64,000 bases of DNA, taken from assembly GCA_963920665.1 (NCBI GenBank), contig OY987269.1:11968501-12032500 (forward strand). The letters run 5' to 3'. This DNA is from Straminergon stramineum (Eukaryota; Streptophyta; Bryopsida; Hypnales; Calliergonaceae). This document shows positions 38,303 through 49,921 of the stretch, one piece after another; the first letter of the stretch is position 1, and each line of letters starts with the position of its first letter. The position numbers and the translations under genes were made by a program. A model generated the notes under the pieces. That model ran no database searches. It was given only the letters and a program-made list of their open reading frames with translations, and was not told where the DNA came from.

Positions 38303-38878
38303 ATGAATAGGGGTATTAAGGGGACCCATATTAATTAATCGACATTCCACACAATATAAATTTCTAACTTTATTGTACATCAATAGTTTTTGAAGTGACT
38401 GGGGATGTAATATATGGTAGAACCTCCCATGACCAGCCAAGACCCATGGTCAATATGTAGGTGGTGGGAAATTCAACAGAGAGATGATAGATATTAACCA
38501 TTAGTTTTTTGGTTTCCAACTATCTTCTAGCCATAACTGTTATGACACATGTGCTTCATTTTTAAAGCCAAATTAGTCTTTAGATGAGCAGTGATGGAAG
38601 AATCAATATATTGGCGATGGGAGCAAGCCAACTTTTGGCTTCTGAAATTCATAACAATTTGAGTTTAAGGAAAAAAATTATGAAAATTTGACAATGTCCA
38701 TCATTTCTATTTCTCTACATGGCAAAAATTTAACAATGCCTTTTACTACTCTAGATCATGCACAAAATACTTAAGTTGCTGGTAATGGGTGGTTGTACTA
38801 TACATCATGTTTCAAACATCTACAATTTTCTACAATCAATCTCTTTAATTTTTTGGTCCCCTTAATACCCCTATTCAT
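38303..38878. mobile_element. Inverted-repeat-bounded element X with a nested MITE
   Basis: The boundaries are ATAGGGGTATTAAGGGGACC (within 38303-38326) and its exact complement (38855-38878). Inside lies a 390-bp element (Y, 38413-38802). No target duplication is clear and there is no coding capacity. Confidence 0.55.
38413..38802 (+). mobile_element. MITE Y, first copy
   Basis: The termini are related inverted repeats: TATGGTAGAACCTCCCATGA at the left and a sequence complementary to TATAGTACAACCACCCATTA at the right. It is 390 bp, and an inverted copy of equal length starts 78 bp downstream (38881-39270). No coding capacity. Confidence 0.7.
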
Positions 38879-38880
38879 TG

Positions 38881-39270
38881 TATAGTAGAACCGGCCATTA
38901 CCAGCCACTTAAGCATTTTGTGCATGATCTGGAGTAGTGGAAGACATTGTTAAATTTTTGCCATGTAGAGAAATAGAAATGATGGATGTTGTCAAATTTT
39001 CATAATTTTTTTCCTTAAACTCAAATTGTTATGAATTTCAGAAGCCAAAAGTTGGCTTGCTCCCATCGCCAATATATAGATTCTTCCATCACTGCTCATC
39101 TAAAGACTAATTTGGCTTTGAAAACAAAGCACATGTGTCATAACAATTATGGCTAGAAGATAGTTGGAAACCAAAAAACTAATGGTTAATATCTATCATC
39201 TCTCTGTTGAATTTCCCATTACCTACATATTGACCATGGGTCTTGGCTGGTCATAGGAGGTTCTACCATA
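38881..39270 (-). mobile_element. MITE Y, second copy in opposite orientation
   Basis: Reverse complement of 38413-38802, also 390 bp, with scattered substitutions along the arms. Together the two copies form a palindrome of about 860 bp around a 78-bp spacer that contains the right end of element X. Confidence 0.7.
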
Positions 39271-40000
39271 GATAGGAATTGGACTCTTGATGGGTAGGGG
39301 TCTTGTCCTCGGGATAGCCAGAGCCGGTAAATATGGTTTCCACCTGCCATGATTTCAAAAGCATTTGAAATCACTACTTACAATATCTTAAACTAATCGA
39401 CTATTTAAACCCTAATTGACACGAGATCATCTGAGAGGTCACGTTGAATATAATATAGATAAGTTGACAATCAAAACCTTCAAAATTTTTCACCCTCACT
39501 CCATTTGGGATTGGGGGTAAACTGAGACTTAGCATATGAGGTAACCAGGTCTGGGGAAGACGCTTTAGATTCTATTGCCATAATTGTGACACATCCAAGG
39601 GCAGTATTGATTTTGGCTTTTCAAAATTTTGGTGCCATTGATCACTTTGTGAATGATATAATTCAAATAGGGCCAAATTTTCAATCATCAGAGCTGGTGA
39701 AGACCATTGCATGTGCTGGCCAAAAAATAAATACAACACAACAAAACTGGGCCCGGTATGACCGACTTCAAAACTGCTCGAAACTGCTAACCACAGAAAG
39801 AATTTTCAGTACCCGATTGGGGCTTCAAGGGTCTATCAGGGCTAATGTACCTACACCACCCAAACAGTAATTACATTCTACAACCCTCTTGATCAAACTC
39901 TGACAGTTAAATACCAAAAAAACGTTGAACAAATCCTTGTTTATCAAATTTTCAGTGTCATCAAAACAGTGGCCAAACAAAGACCTTTGGGTTATAATGG
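39271..40000. other. 3' flank of the first TNL gene
   Basis: Non-coding. Parts match the 3' flank of the second TNL (for example AAAAGCATTTGAAATCA at about 39357 and 61688), so this belongs to the segmental duplication. An open frame 39586-39870 (+) lacks any recognised feature. Confidence 0.5.
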
Positions 40001-41455
40001 TCATGCTTGATGGCTTTTCCATAAACCCCTCAAATTACTAGCCTTCTCAAGAAAATTGTAAGTATCACCCTTCTCAGTCAACCTGAGGACAAGATGGTCC
40101 TCATATTTTGGGATGATACTCACAATCTTTGCACAGATAATCAGATCAGTTTCGGGATCAAACTCTTCTTTGGTTCTTCCAGCAGCAGCCATTCTGTGCA
40201 TCATAAGGAACGCTTCCTCAAAAGCTTTGCTAACCTCCTCAAGCCTCTGGTGCTGATAAAGACCTTGCTCCAACGCCGCTGCAGCTGGACAATGAAATAG
40301 AACGCGCTGGAAGTCCACTTTGGGGCCAGATGACTTATCCGTCCATTGCGTCCACAAGGAAAAATTGTCTACAAAATTTGCCCAAACCAACAGGACGTGT
40401 TTTAAATCCAACCTCGATATCAGCGTACATGACTCGGGCACAAGGGGAAGGCTTGATAGACCAGTACATCCCACTACAAAAACCTCTTTGAGACTTACAA
40501 ATGGTCGTAAGTCTGGCAACCGCTTCAAGCGCTTGCAGTTCACAAGAAAAAGCCCACGTAATTGCAACAGATTCTCCAACCCAGGAACACTTTCAATACC
40601 CGTACTCGACAGATCGAGGCGTTGCAGATTGGACACTTTATCCAACCCTGGCAGAGCGTTCAGCGCTGAGCACCTGTTCAACAGCAAATCCTCCAAAGAA
40701 ACAAGGGCCTGAAGGCCTGCTATTGAACCCCTGATTGGCAGGTTCTTCAGGGACAATCTTCTTGAATGATGAAGGGAACTCAAGCCCCCAATGACAATGG
40801 AGCCGCTCGAAAACTCAGGATTGTTAACAATCTCGACCACCTCCAAACTTGGCATGCTACCCAACACAAGGACCGCAGGGAAGTCCCGGTTCCAACATGT
40901 TATCCGAAGGACTTTCAAAGTAGTAGCCAAAGTGCCAACAAGAAAAATGGCACCAGAATTCGCAAATCGCATATTCAGTTCCCGTAAATTGGAGCAAGTG
41001 GTGAAATCGGGTTCCTGCACCAACCGATCGCATGAGAGCTTCACAGACCGAAGCTCCTCCATATTCTCAGACCATGTCAGAGTCTCCAGAATGAAACTCT
41101 TCAGCTTCAGACTTCGCAAACAGTTCAGCGGGCTGATGTCCAAACTCTTCTGCTGGACTAGGTTGATGTCGAGGACCACCAGATTCGACCACTCACGAAG
41201 CTTCTCAGGAGGGAAACTGATCATTGAACCTGTTTGAAGCCTGAGCCTCACAAGAGACGACCAACGCAGACCTGGAGGACCACTCTTCAGACACGAGGGT
41301 AAGGTCCTCCCGTTCCTCTCATACACACACCATCTTTGTGACTCCAAGTGAATCTGACGCTCAGCAAAATCGACATACAGATCATGTATAGTGACCTTTA
41401 AAGCCTTGTTCTGCTCCCAGTCTTCAATTAGCGAGTTTCTTCGCAAATTCTTCAT
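40001..41455 (-). pseudogene. LRR exon of TNL copy 1, stranded behind an in-frame stop
   Basis: An open frame of 485 codons including the stop, preceded by a good acceptor (TGTAG at 41456-41460) and in phase 0. It encodes the VHD-type end of the NB-ARC domain (KVTIHDLYVDFAE) followed by LRRs (LRSLKLKSF, LEDLLLNRCSALNALPGL, LQRLDLSSTGIESVPGL) and a C-terminal extension. It is highly similar throughout to 61861-63333. The upstream exon ends with TAG AGG instead of TAT AAG, so it cannot be translated from the normal message without readthrough or altered splicing. Its first codon is ATG, so translation from an internal promoter is conceivable but unsupported. The frame itself is undamaged, which points to a recent stop. 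Confidence 0.7.
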
Positions 41456-41814
41456 CTACAATGCAGCATCACAACGCGAAAACGATTCAATATTGCCATT
41501 TCGTTCAACTTGATGGAATGAAACACTCAACCAGTGCAATTGAAACGACAAACGAAAGGAACGACCCTGCGATACCTCACGTATAGTATTGGATCCTCTT
41601 TGGACCCGCTTTGAATGCTTACAATTCACTAATTGAACTTACACTCCAAGAATTTGACTTTCGACTGGAAATACAAACAATAAAAATTAACAGCGAGACC
41701 AAATAATTGGCAACCAGTGTGGAGGCAACACACCATTATTTTTACACTGGCTTTAATAGTTGGATAAAATATAAATCAAAAATACTTCAGCAAGATGGCG
41801 ACTGCACTCACCCT

Positions 41815-44099
41815 CTATAGAGTCTGCTCTTCATCCATGCCGTGGATCGAAACTAACCAGTCGCAAAGATCATGAACATTGTTCAGCTTTCCACGAGGTG
41901 TAAACACGGCGATATCAAGAAAGAGGAGTTTATCTGATTCACTGGGCAAGGCGTCGTAACCTGCTCGGAGGATGTCAAATACGGAGTCATTGTAAAACCA
42001 TCTCCTTTCCTGCAAGATCTTCGACTTCTGGAGCCACTGAAGAGGATCCTGAGCATCAATGCCCTTCAGATAGGACCCTAATGCTTGCAACGACAACGGA
42101 TGATAGTGTCCGGGAACAGGCCCAGATTCAGATACCACAATAGATTCATCCTTGTTTAGGAAAAAACACCGTTGGATACAGGACTTCAGAACTTCCATCT
42201 CCTCAACAGTGAACGGTGAGACAAGACGGGCCGGCGCGAGTGCATGCCGTAGAAAGATTCTCAAGGCGTCATCTTCATCCAAAGTTGGAACCTGGATATA
42301 CGAAACGTTCTCACGAGGTATGCCCGCACTGTGCCAACAACCAGAAATTAAAGAGATCTGAATGGGGTTTCCTTCCAGCACATTTTTCAGATTTTCCAAA
42401 CTTCGAGATGTTACAATTGCTTTGCTTCCTGGGCTCAAGCAGCTGAGAAGGATCTGAACCCATTCTGTGCATCCCTCAGGCACATTGTCCAGCGCCAGAA
42501 ATACATGTCGCCTCCGCAAGACCTTTCTTAAGATGGCATTACCCTGAGAGAAGAACAACAATCCGCATGTCAATGAACATATACTGCAAGCACACTCGTT
42601 CTCAGGCAACATCTCCAACAGTCAACTTCAAAGTCAAAAGAAGTATTTCAGCATATCTATCAACGTGTTTAACATTAAGTAGACACAGCTGAACTGGTGG
42701 AAACCTGTTCAACGCTTGAAATTCTTCTCAAAAGTACTGGACTTGCATCAATCAGCGACTCCAGGATCAACTTTTGGGCTTCGATGATGTGTTCTTGCTT
42801 GACATCCTTGCAACCCTTCAGCTCAATGTGGAGAACCCGGCCAGAAAACTCCGCATGGTAAACATTGCACAGAGCCTTACAAAGGAGTGTCTTCCCCGCA
42901 CCACCAATACCATGCACACCTACAACCCTAGCATGGGCCCACCTCGAATTCGAGGAAGATATACCGTCTGTACTCAGTTTATCAAACTCCGCGACTATAA
43001 CCTGCCAAGTCACAACCACGATCCTCAAATGTGTTGAGCGTAAATTGATAGATTAGAGTTCACACAACATGTGAAGTACTACGATGGGGTCAACCAATAA
43101 TTATCAAAGCAATCTCCACATCAAATGACTACGGTCTCTGTCTTATTACGATTCCTCTGAAATTTGAAAACTAGCAAAATAAAACTCAAAGAATCACGAG
43201 AAAGCTGAAGGAGGAATGCAGAAAGATGGAACCAACAAGGAGAGGACACACCTCACACAGTCGATCCCTGCCCTGCATGGCCGAAACGTCAAACTGAACG
43301 TCTGGCACATGAAGTTTGCAAATAGAAGCCACAATCGCACTCCTGTAAGCCAACTCGGAGTCTCCTGCAAACACCTCTCCATTTACAGAAGAAAGAAAGC
43401 GAAGCGCTTGAACTGCATCGTAGAAACACAGCCTCTTATCCTTTTTGCAACGTTCCTTCCACACTGACACTATGCGATCATGCTCACGTTTGAGGTCTTC
43501 AACTCCGATCTTGTAGAACAAGGGCAAGATTTTCAGATTGGTGCTATCATACTCGATTGCTCTTACAAATTCCATCAGCTCTATCATGGGCCATTTGGAG
43601 AAGAGATACTCCATAGACAGCACCACCACGGCCATATGACACTGTCTGGCAGCATCCTTGATCAAAGCGGGAAACTTTTCCCCCTTGGGCAAGCTGTCAG
43701 GACGACGATCAAAGAACGGAAAGTGTCCTGCATTTTCCAAGTCTTCACAGAGTTGCTCCACAAATGGCTTCTGTGCGCCGCTATGGCTTAAGAAAATCCT
43801 GTGCTTTGGTAAGAATTTCACTTTCTTGCTGCATTGATCACCTCCAGTAGGCGCCAGTCTGTCGGTCTCTTCTGCGTCAACCGATAGACTAGGTGTGTTG
43901 GCCACCACGGCAGGATCATTGCTGCATGACACGCACCAAAAATAAAAATTAGGTTACCGATCTTGCAAACTCGTCTTACTAAAGCACAAGAAACTGTTTC
44001 CAAGTACCTGTTAGATTGATGTGCCTCGTTGGCTTGAATCGGACGAGTGCCTTGCAGCAGAGCTGTCGAACTCACATTTTCTTCCGCCTTGCGCTTCAT
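41815..44099 (-). CDS. TIR-NBS protein, truncated TNL (copy 1)
   Basis: Exons 44099-44008, 43921-43252, 43001-42705 and 42543-41812 join in phase; the last contains the stop TAG at 41817-41815, giving 595 aa. The TIR domain (about 70-230) has HRIFLSHSG and SKWPMIELMEF, with the presumed NADase Glu at 145. The NB-ARC follows: P-loop GIGGAGKT (285-292), kinase-2 HVFLALDNV (Asp372), GSKAIVTSR, a GLPL-like GHYHPLSLQALG, and LLFLDIAVF. Plant TNLs are intracellular immune receptors whose TIRs make nucleotide signals on oligomerisation. In the second TNL copy the equivalent exon ends DEEQTLYK at the donor, while here Tyr is TAG. The predicted product therefore loses the LRR, giving a TN-type protein like those known in many plants. 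The donor GTGAGT is intact. If read through, the model would be 1,081 aa. Confidence 0.85.
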
Positions 44100-44124
44100 G
44101 TTCCGCTCATTTTTAGCAGTGCAG

Positions 44125-44340
44125 CGTATTCATTGCTGCATAACTCACACCATACTAAACATTAGGTCAATCACATCCTCGAAAACTTCAGTACCTCTTA
44201 ACCAATAGAAGATACTCTGTCAAGTACCAGTTAGATTCTTGTGCTCTGTTACCTTAGAACGAACCAGTGCCTCGAGCTCTACTTTACTCACATTTGTTTC
44301 GACCTGACCCTAAGCTTCAGAAACATACTGGAACTGATTA
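44125..44340 (-). repeat. Degenerate duplicate of TNL exon 1 and its first intron
   Basis: This stretch parallels 43912-44110 at a spacing of about 222 bp. CATTGCTGCAT near 44130 corresponds to the exon 2 acceptor region, AAGTACC-x-GTTAGATT to the exon 1 donor, and CTCACATTTxxTT to the exon body. The ATG of exon 1 (CTTCATG on +) is not conserved here (CTTCAG). It may be a dead copy or a non-coding leader exon. Confidence 0.6.
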
Positions 44341-46857
44341 TCTTGAATAGCGATACCTCCGGGCATCAAGTTGAGAGAAGAAAGCGAGCGAAGAACTAAC
44401 CCTTACCGTAGTTTCTATGGTTGTCGCTTACTCCAATTTCGCCTACATTAATGCGGGAGATCCCGTAGGCCCGGGATTCGCGACAGCTGACGCCAAGACT
44501 TGCAGAACAGGAATTTTTTCTCTCTGCGACGAAACTGCGTACTAATCATGCTCTTGTGAACACTCCCGCGCCCCAGCCGATTCAAAATTCCTCATGTCAT
44601 CCACACCCTCACGGCCTTCGAGATCTCTGACGCAATCCAAAAACTCGTACTAAACAGCGAATTCATCAAGTGGTAGTCTGAAAAACATAAATCCAAAGAG
44701 CGAAGAAACAGTGCTTTCAAGAGTCGCTACCGACAACAGTGCAGCGGAGGAAAACTGGTCGGCACGCTATTTTGGAGAATCAGTGGAGGCCCTGCAAAGC
44801 GGCCTCTATACATAACAAGCGTTTTATTCACAAGGTTTTTATTTATTTTTGAATGACAAACAATCAACCTCTACCCAAACCTTTAGTGAGGCCACTTTTA
44901 CCATTTTGCAGTTTTGATATGTTGTAGTGAGTGGATATTTTCGAATTTCGACAACAAGTTATTTGAATAACTACTAAGTATCATTCTATAGATGACAAAC
45001 TATTTCATGTCATTTCAATAAATATAACAAAAGTTATGAAGTTTTGTTTAAACCAAATTCAAAGCATTCAACGTTAAATTAGGATACCCACAACATCACC
45101 AATATGTTTCTATAGATGGAGTTTGGATCCCCACAATATCACCAAAACAATGACAGCTCTATATTAAAGCGTTCGGTATTAATTTTTTCCTCTTTGAAAT
45201 CTATTTGGATTATATGCAATGTACACCATCGACTTTAATTGTGGCATATGGGTATTGGGTAAGGACATCCTAAGTGAGAACAACATACAAGCCCTCGAAA
45301 CAAGTTTATAATTAGATATTCAAATTACTATCATCGGAAGCACATCCAAAACGAATATTTGTTTGGATACTTTTTGTTGATATATTGGTCGCCATATTGT
45401 TGATATATTTGTCACTTTACAAATGATTTTTAACTCCCATAAATTTGGTAGATCTAGCTTGGATGGTGGCATTTGACTTGCCCAAGCAATACATGTTATT
45501 TTAGTAGATCAAATGGTTCTATTCAACTATCTCAAAGAACAACAATAATTGATTTGGCTTCATTTGAACTTGACTACATCTGAACAATCTTAATTTGTCC
45601 TTGCTTGTATTGAGTTTGAAAATACAACATAGCCCTTACTCATATTCTAATCTTACTACTCTATTTGCTTGCTTCAAAGCTACTACAACATTGGCTTATT
45701 TGGTCATTGACTCATTTATACAAAATCAAACATACTTTGGATTATTTTTATGTGAAGGTGTTGACCTAATGTAGTGGACTAATGACATCAACTCAAGTTA
45801 CTTGTATCACTACCTAGATTTTGGACTTGTAATGGGATTATTGTATACAATTTTTAATTTGGTCTAATACTCTCCTTGCAAAAACAATAACATTGTGTTG
45901 TTTGTGGGCTTAAAACACCTTGCATACAAGAACAAACCTCATGTTTTGATGTTGGATGTTATATGTGCAAATGAGGTCTACAACCTCTTGAAACTTTGGG
46001 GACAAATCGTGGATTCTTTCTTCCTTGTAACTTCTCTCTTTTGACATTTGTAGTAGATACTTACTAATGTACAACAACATAAGTACTATGAGATTTATAA
46101 ACATGATGTTATAATGTATTTAAGGTATTCTCCTATATTGTTTACTTTGTCTTGACAAAAGATAACATGATTTTTTCATATACTTAGAGTTGTTGCTACT
46201 TTTGCAATGATCAAAATTTAGAAAAATTAAATTGAGAAGCATATAGGAAACACGTTTTGTTCTTACTTAGCTACTTTTTATTAGAAATAAACTAGAAGAA
46301 TGTTAAGATTCTAAGATGTTCAAAAATTTATTTTTAAAATTGTAAGTATAGATCTTTGTCTATCATGATAGATCAATGTTATTTGGTAATAGTTGGTTGT
46401 TTTCTAATTTATGTGTGTGTAATAATATTTGATTGCTACATTATTAACTATATTAAAAATGTATTTGACCAAAAATTTGGGTAGTGATAGAATTTTGTGT
46501 AGCTCAATGATTGATTGAATATATGTAGTTCTTCTAGCACCAAATATAATTACTATAAAAGATTTAGCATTCCATCCAAAGGTATTGAGGTTATGAATGA
46601 GTAGCATACATTGGGGTCAACACTTTGGTGCCAAATAATTAATTAAAGTTTCCAAAGTAAGTTCATCACTTTCTAATTTAATTTCTAAAAATTAAACATT
46701 TCATTAAGTAGAATTCAACACTTCCAACATCTAGTTTAAAAAGTCATTTTATTAAATGTATGTAATGTTGAGAAGACAAGTATTTTATACAAGTGGGGTG
46801 GTAGGAGGTGAAGCAACCCATGTGAGATATGTAAATGAGGATTGGTAAGAGTTCAAC
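44341..46857. other. TNL copy 1 promoter region and AT-rich spacer
   Basis: Positions 44341-44810 are moderately GC-rich and form the likely promoter and leader of the TNL. From 44820 the sequence is AT-rich with no recognisable gene. The small frames at 45910-46104 and 46404-46607 are not supported. Confidence 0.5.
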
Positions 46858-46986
46858 CAGGGCTTTTTTTTCTGGCGAAATTTCGCCAGATCTATCAGAA
46901 TCTGACCAATGTGACTCTGTCCCTCCAAAATCTGGCCTCTGCAGTGAAGCCAGCACAAGGGACACTAGTCCAAAAAAAAAGCCATG
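46858..46986. mobile_element. Short hAT-like MITE with perfect 8-bp target duplication
   Basis: It begins CAGGGCTTTTTTTT and ends AAAAAAAAAGCCATG, and is flanked by AGTTCAAC at 46850-46857 and 46987-46994. It is 129 bp and belongs to the same family as 37130-37424 by its ends. The right terminus has one change (GCCATG for GCCCTG). A small palindrome CTGGCGAAATTTCGCCAG follows the left end. Confidence 0.85.
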
Positions 46987-48020
46987 AGTTCAACCACTCA
47001 TAGTTAAGCTCTCATCTTTAAATTAGCCCAGATCCTTTGAGGATTCATGGTGGACAATGAGTTTCATTATAAAATCGACCTCTTCACCTTCAATTCTCAT
47101 TGTGTACTTGGGATACATCCCCCTCTTTATGACATTGAAAACCTTCATGATGGTAGAAGGTAATGGGACTTTACTCTAGCCTTCTTGGCTAATATTGGAC
47201 ATTCTTTTTGTTTATAACAATTCTATCATTTAATTCTTTTTTAATTCAACAATTTCTCTCTTTCATTTTATTTTATTTTTGGCTTTTAGAAAAATGATTA
47301 TTTTCCACCGACCCTGCCCCAAAAGTTCGGTAGTTGATATTTATTAGTTTTTAATGTTGTCTCTTCTTGTAAGGATTTGTCATTGTAGTAAGTAAATTCT
47401 AAAAGTTGCATTTGGTGATTTTTGGTTGTTTGTAGTAGTAGAGGGTATAGGTGTTCTATGATTTTTATGTATTATAAATCAAGGCAAAGTTTGACTTTGC
47501 AATTTATATTAGATTGGCAAGAGTATGGTAGTAACCAAGGTGGTACAATTTGTTCACATATTTTTTCTTCAAATATGCTTGCACTCATGAGTGTGCAACA
47601 TTGGCTAGGGGAGGACACTCTCCGCGCTTTACAAAGTGACCTGCGGCGAAAAATAGGGTGGATTTAATTCATCATAGGTAAAATTTATAAAGATTTTACA
47701 TTTAAAGAAGGGGACTTAAAAAGTGACATGTCTTTTATAAGTAAAATAGATACCCGAAAATTATGGTCCATTAATTATTTTTTAAATGTAAAATAGGGGC
47801 CAAAGAATAGGATCCAAGGAATTCTATTTACTAGGTTCAGTTATGGTTATGCTACAGTACTAGTAAGATACAGGTACTATACAAATCTGAAGTATAACTA
47901 CAACATATCTTGTAGTCAGTCGATGAATGGGGTAGTTTCCATCTGTTCTGTCTGTTAAGTTTAACGACTACTGCTAGGGTTTAGGCGCGAACGATAATTT
48001 CGAGGTTGGGAGGGAGGCGC

Positions 48021-48275
48021 GGCAGCGTGTGTTCACGAATTTGTTTGCAAATCTGGGTGCGGTTGAGGGTTAATCATGCGATGAGTTCTCCAGCTTCTTG
48101 AGTGACGGCAGCGTGTGTTCACGAATTTGTTTGCAATCTGGGTGCGGTTGAGGGTTAATCGCGCGATCAGGGGGGCAGCTTGTTGAGGGACGGCAGCGTG
48201 TGTTCACGAATTTGTTTGCAATCTGGGTGCGGTTTAGGGTTAATCGCGCGATGAGTTCTGCTGCTTGTTGAGGGA
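48021..48275 (+). repeat. GC-rich ~80-bp tandem repeat, three units
   Basis: The unit GGCAGCGTGTGTTCACGAAT followed by TTGTTTGCAATCTGGGTGCGG and GGGTTAATCGCGCGAT appears at about 48022, 48107 and 48192. It has one 1-bp length change and small substitutions. It lies inside the candidate transposon and is probably internally amplified. Confidence 0.8.
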
Positions 48276-48429
48276 CGGCAGCGTGGAGATGGTGTTTCCG
48301 ATTCGCGCGATCAGTTCTTCGGCTGAACCGTGGAGGCTGCTCTTGGGGATGGCATGCGCTTGGTTGTGGGTGCGCGATCAGATTGGTGGTGGGCTTAGGG
48401 TGAGGAGGTGAACGAAGGGGTCGGCGATT

Positions 48430-48665
48430 CCTTGTGCGGGGGCGCTTGCTTGTGTGTGCGCGATCAGTTGTTTGTGCCCGATCAGTTGTTTGTGCGCGAC
48501 CAGTTGTTTGTGCGCAATCAGTTGTGGAATTCTGTTTTGGGGTCAGCGGCGTGACAAAGGTGTTCCCGATTCCTGGTGCGGGGTTTGCTTTTGAGGGGTG
48601 CGCGATCACCGATTCCTGGCGCGGGGTTTGCTTTTGCGGGGTGCGCGATCAGTTCTGCTGGGGTG
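48430..48665 (+). repeat. GCGCGATCAGTTGTTTGT-type short tandem repeats
   Basis: An 18-bp unit GTGCGCGATCAGTTGTTT recurs about four times at 48455-48525 with changes. Then a unit of about 45 bp (CGATTCCTGGTGCGGGGTTTGC...GGGGTGCGCGATCA) occurs twice at 48567-48650. The long open frames here (48070-48609 -, 48434-48835 +) are products of the repeats: repetitive peptides with no domain. Confidence 0.7.
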
Positions 48666-49077
48666 TGCAAGGTTCACCAGCGTGGAGGATGGTGTTCGGG
48701 ATTGTTTTAGCTTGCTTGTTTGTGCGCGATCAATTGTGGTGGTGTGTTCAGGTCAGCGGCGTCACGGAGTGCGGGTGTTGTTCGTGTGTTCGTTTGTGCG
48801 GGTGTGTTTGTTTGTGCGGGTGTGTTTTCTGCTAGTGTGTTCACGACGGTGCTGGGGAATCTTCGGGCGGGGGTTCTGTATGCCTGCGATTTGCCTGTAT
48901 GACTGCGTTATATGTAACGTGACCTTGGCGTACAACCCTCAAAATGAGGTGTACAGTCTGGATCGGAATGATGCCGAGCACTTGCGGCAGTTTCTGGCAG
49001 ACCACAGTGCCCGCTGACTTTCGGTGGATCACCTTCGGCCTCCCATACTTCAGATGAGTCCTAAACCTTCGCAGTGG

Positions 49078-49712
49078 GGCAGAAAAGTTCATGTGGTGGT
49101 GATATTGTGGGCTACAATGGGATGTACGGGGGGCAATGCGCTTGTTCACATGCATTGTAAATGTGGCAGTGTGGATGATGCACAATGCGCTTGTTCACAT
49201 GTTTGGTAAATGTGGCAGTGTGGATGATGCACAAGTGAAGGAGGAGTTGTGGAGGATCGCATGAATTGCATGGACCGTGAGGATTGGTGGAGTCGCTGAA
49301 CATGGCTGTGGGCACAAACCAGTTGAAGTGCTTCTTCAAGTGCAACCGGTTGGCCCTAAACCAAATGCTATTCCTTATGCAATTTTTTTGAATGCATGTG
49401 CACATCTTGGGGCCTTGTAGAGCTGAAAGTAGAGCTGAAAGTAGAGCTGAAAGGAGGACTTCAGTCACATTTGTGTGTGAGGGATGCACTTGTTCACATG
49501 TATTGGAAGTGTGGCATCTTTTTTGATGCATGACTGTTTTCTGAGAGGCTGCTGGTTTTGTCAATCAGACTTGTGACTTGTGATTTATGGGGTGCAGTGT
49601 AATCACTTGGAATGTGATGATTGGTGGATTTGCAGAACATGGTTGTAGGAGTGAAGGAGCTGATCACTTCTCCAATTGGTTTGGGGTGACTATGAGTCTC
49701 ATGTACAAGTAG
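49078..49712 (+). pseudogene. Decayed PLS-type pentatricopeptide repeat (PPR) fragments
   Basis: Translated pieces in shifting frames match PPR repeats: GNALVHMHCKCGSVDDA (from 49132) and a duplicated ALVHMFGKCGSVDDA (from about 49181); IGGVAEHGCGHKPVEVLL then KPNAIPYAIFLNACAHLGAL, then TAG at about 49422; RDALVHMYWKCGI (about 49481); VITWNVMIGGFAEHGC (from 49599), ending TAG at 49712. Frameshifts and stops between pieces, plus internal duplications, rule out a functional protein. Intact PPR proteins bind organellar RNA for editing or processing. The wording is characteristic of moss PPR families, and the sequence probably entered as cargo of the surrounding element. Confidence 0.8.
49423..49455 (+). 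repeat. 12-bp triplet repeat AGAGCTGAAAGT
   Basis: Three consecutive copies with the last slightly altered lie within the PPR relic and help break its frame. Confidence 0.8.
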
Positions 49713-49797
49713 ACATTTGTGTCATAGACTCTAAATTTTTTTTCACATGTGTTGGATGGCTTGGAACTGCAGCTTGTTGCCATAGTTCTTGTAAATG

Positions 49798-49921
49798 ATT
49801 TGTAATGTTTGTGTTTTTTAACACCTTTAGTACATTAAACTCTTTCATTACTTTTTCATCTGTAATGTTTGTGTTTTTTAACACATTTTGTACATTAAAC
49901 TCTTTCATTACTTTGTCATTT
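49798..49921 (+). repeat. 62-bp direct duplication
   Basis: The unit TGTAATGTTTGTGTTTTTTA...TTTCATTACTTT-x-TCAT occurs twice back to back with about four differences. It is non-coding and lies within the right part of the candidate Pack-type element. Confidence 0.85.

Noticed and set aside
39586..39870. 94-aa plus-strand frame in the TNL 3' flank
   Set aside because: No domain was recognised and I saw no matching frame in the second flank copy; treated as chance.
48070..49017. Open frames of 130-180 aa in the GC-rich repeat area
   Set aside because: The peptides are translations of short tandem DNA repeats (for example repeated VVCAR), with no domain and conflicting frames on both strands.
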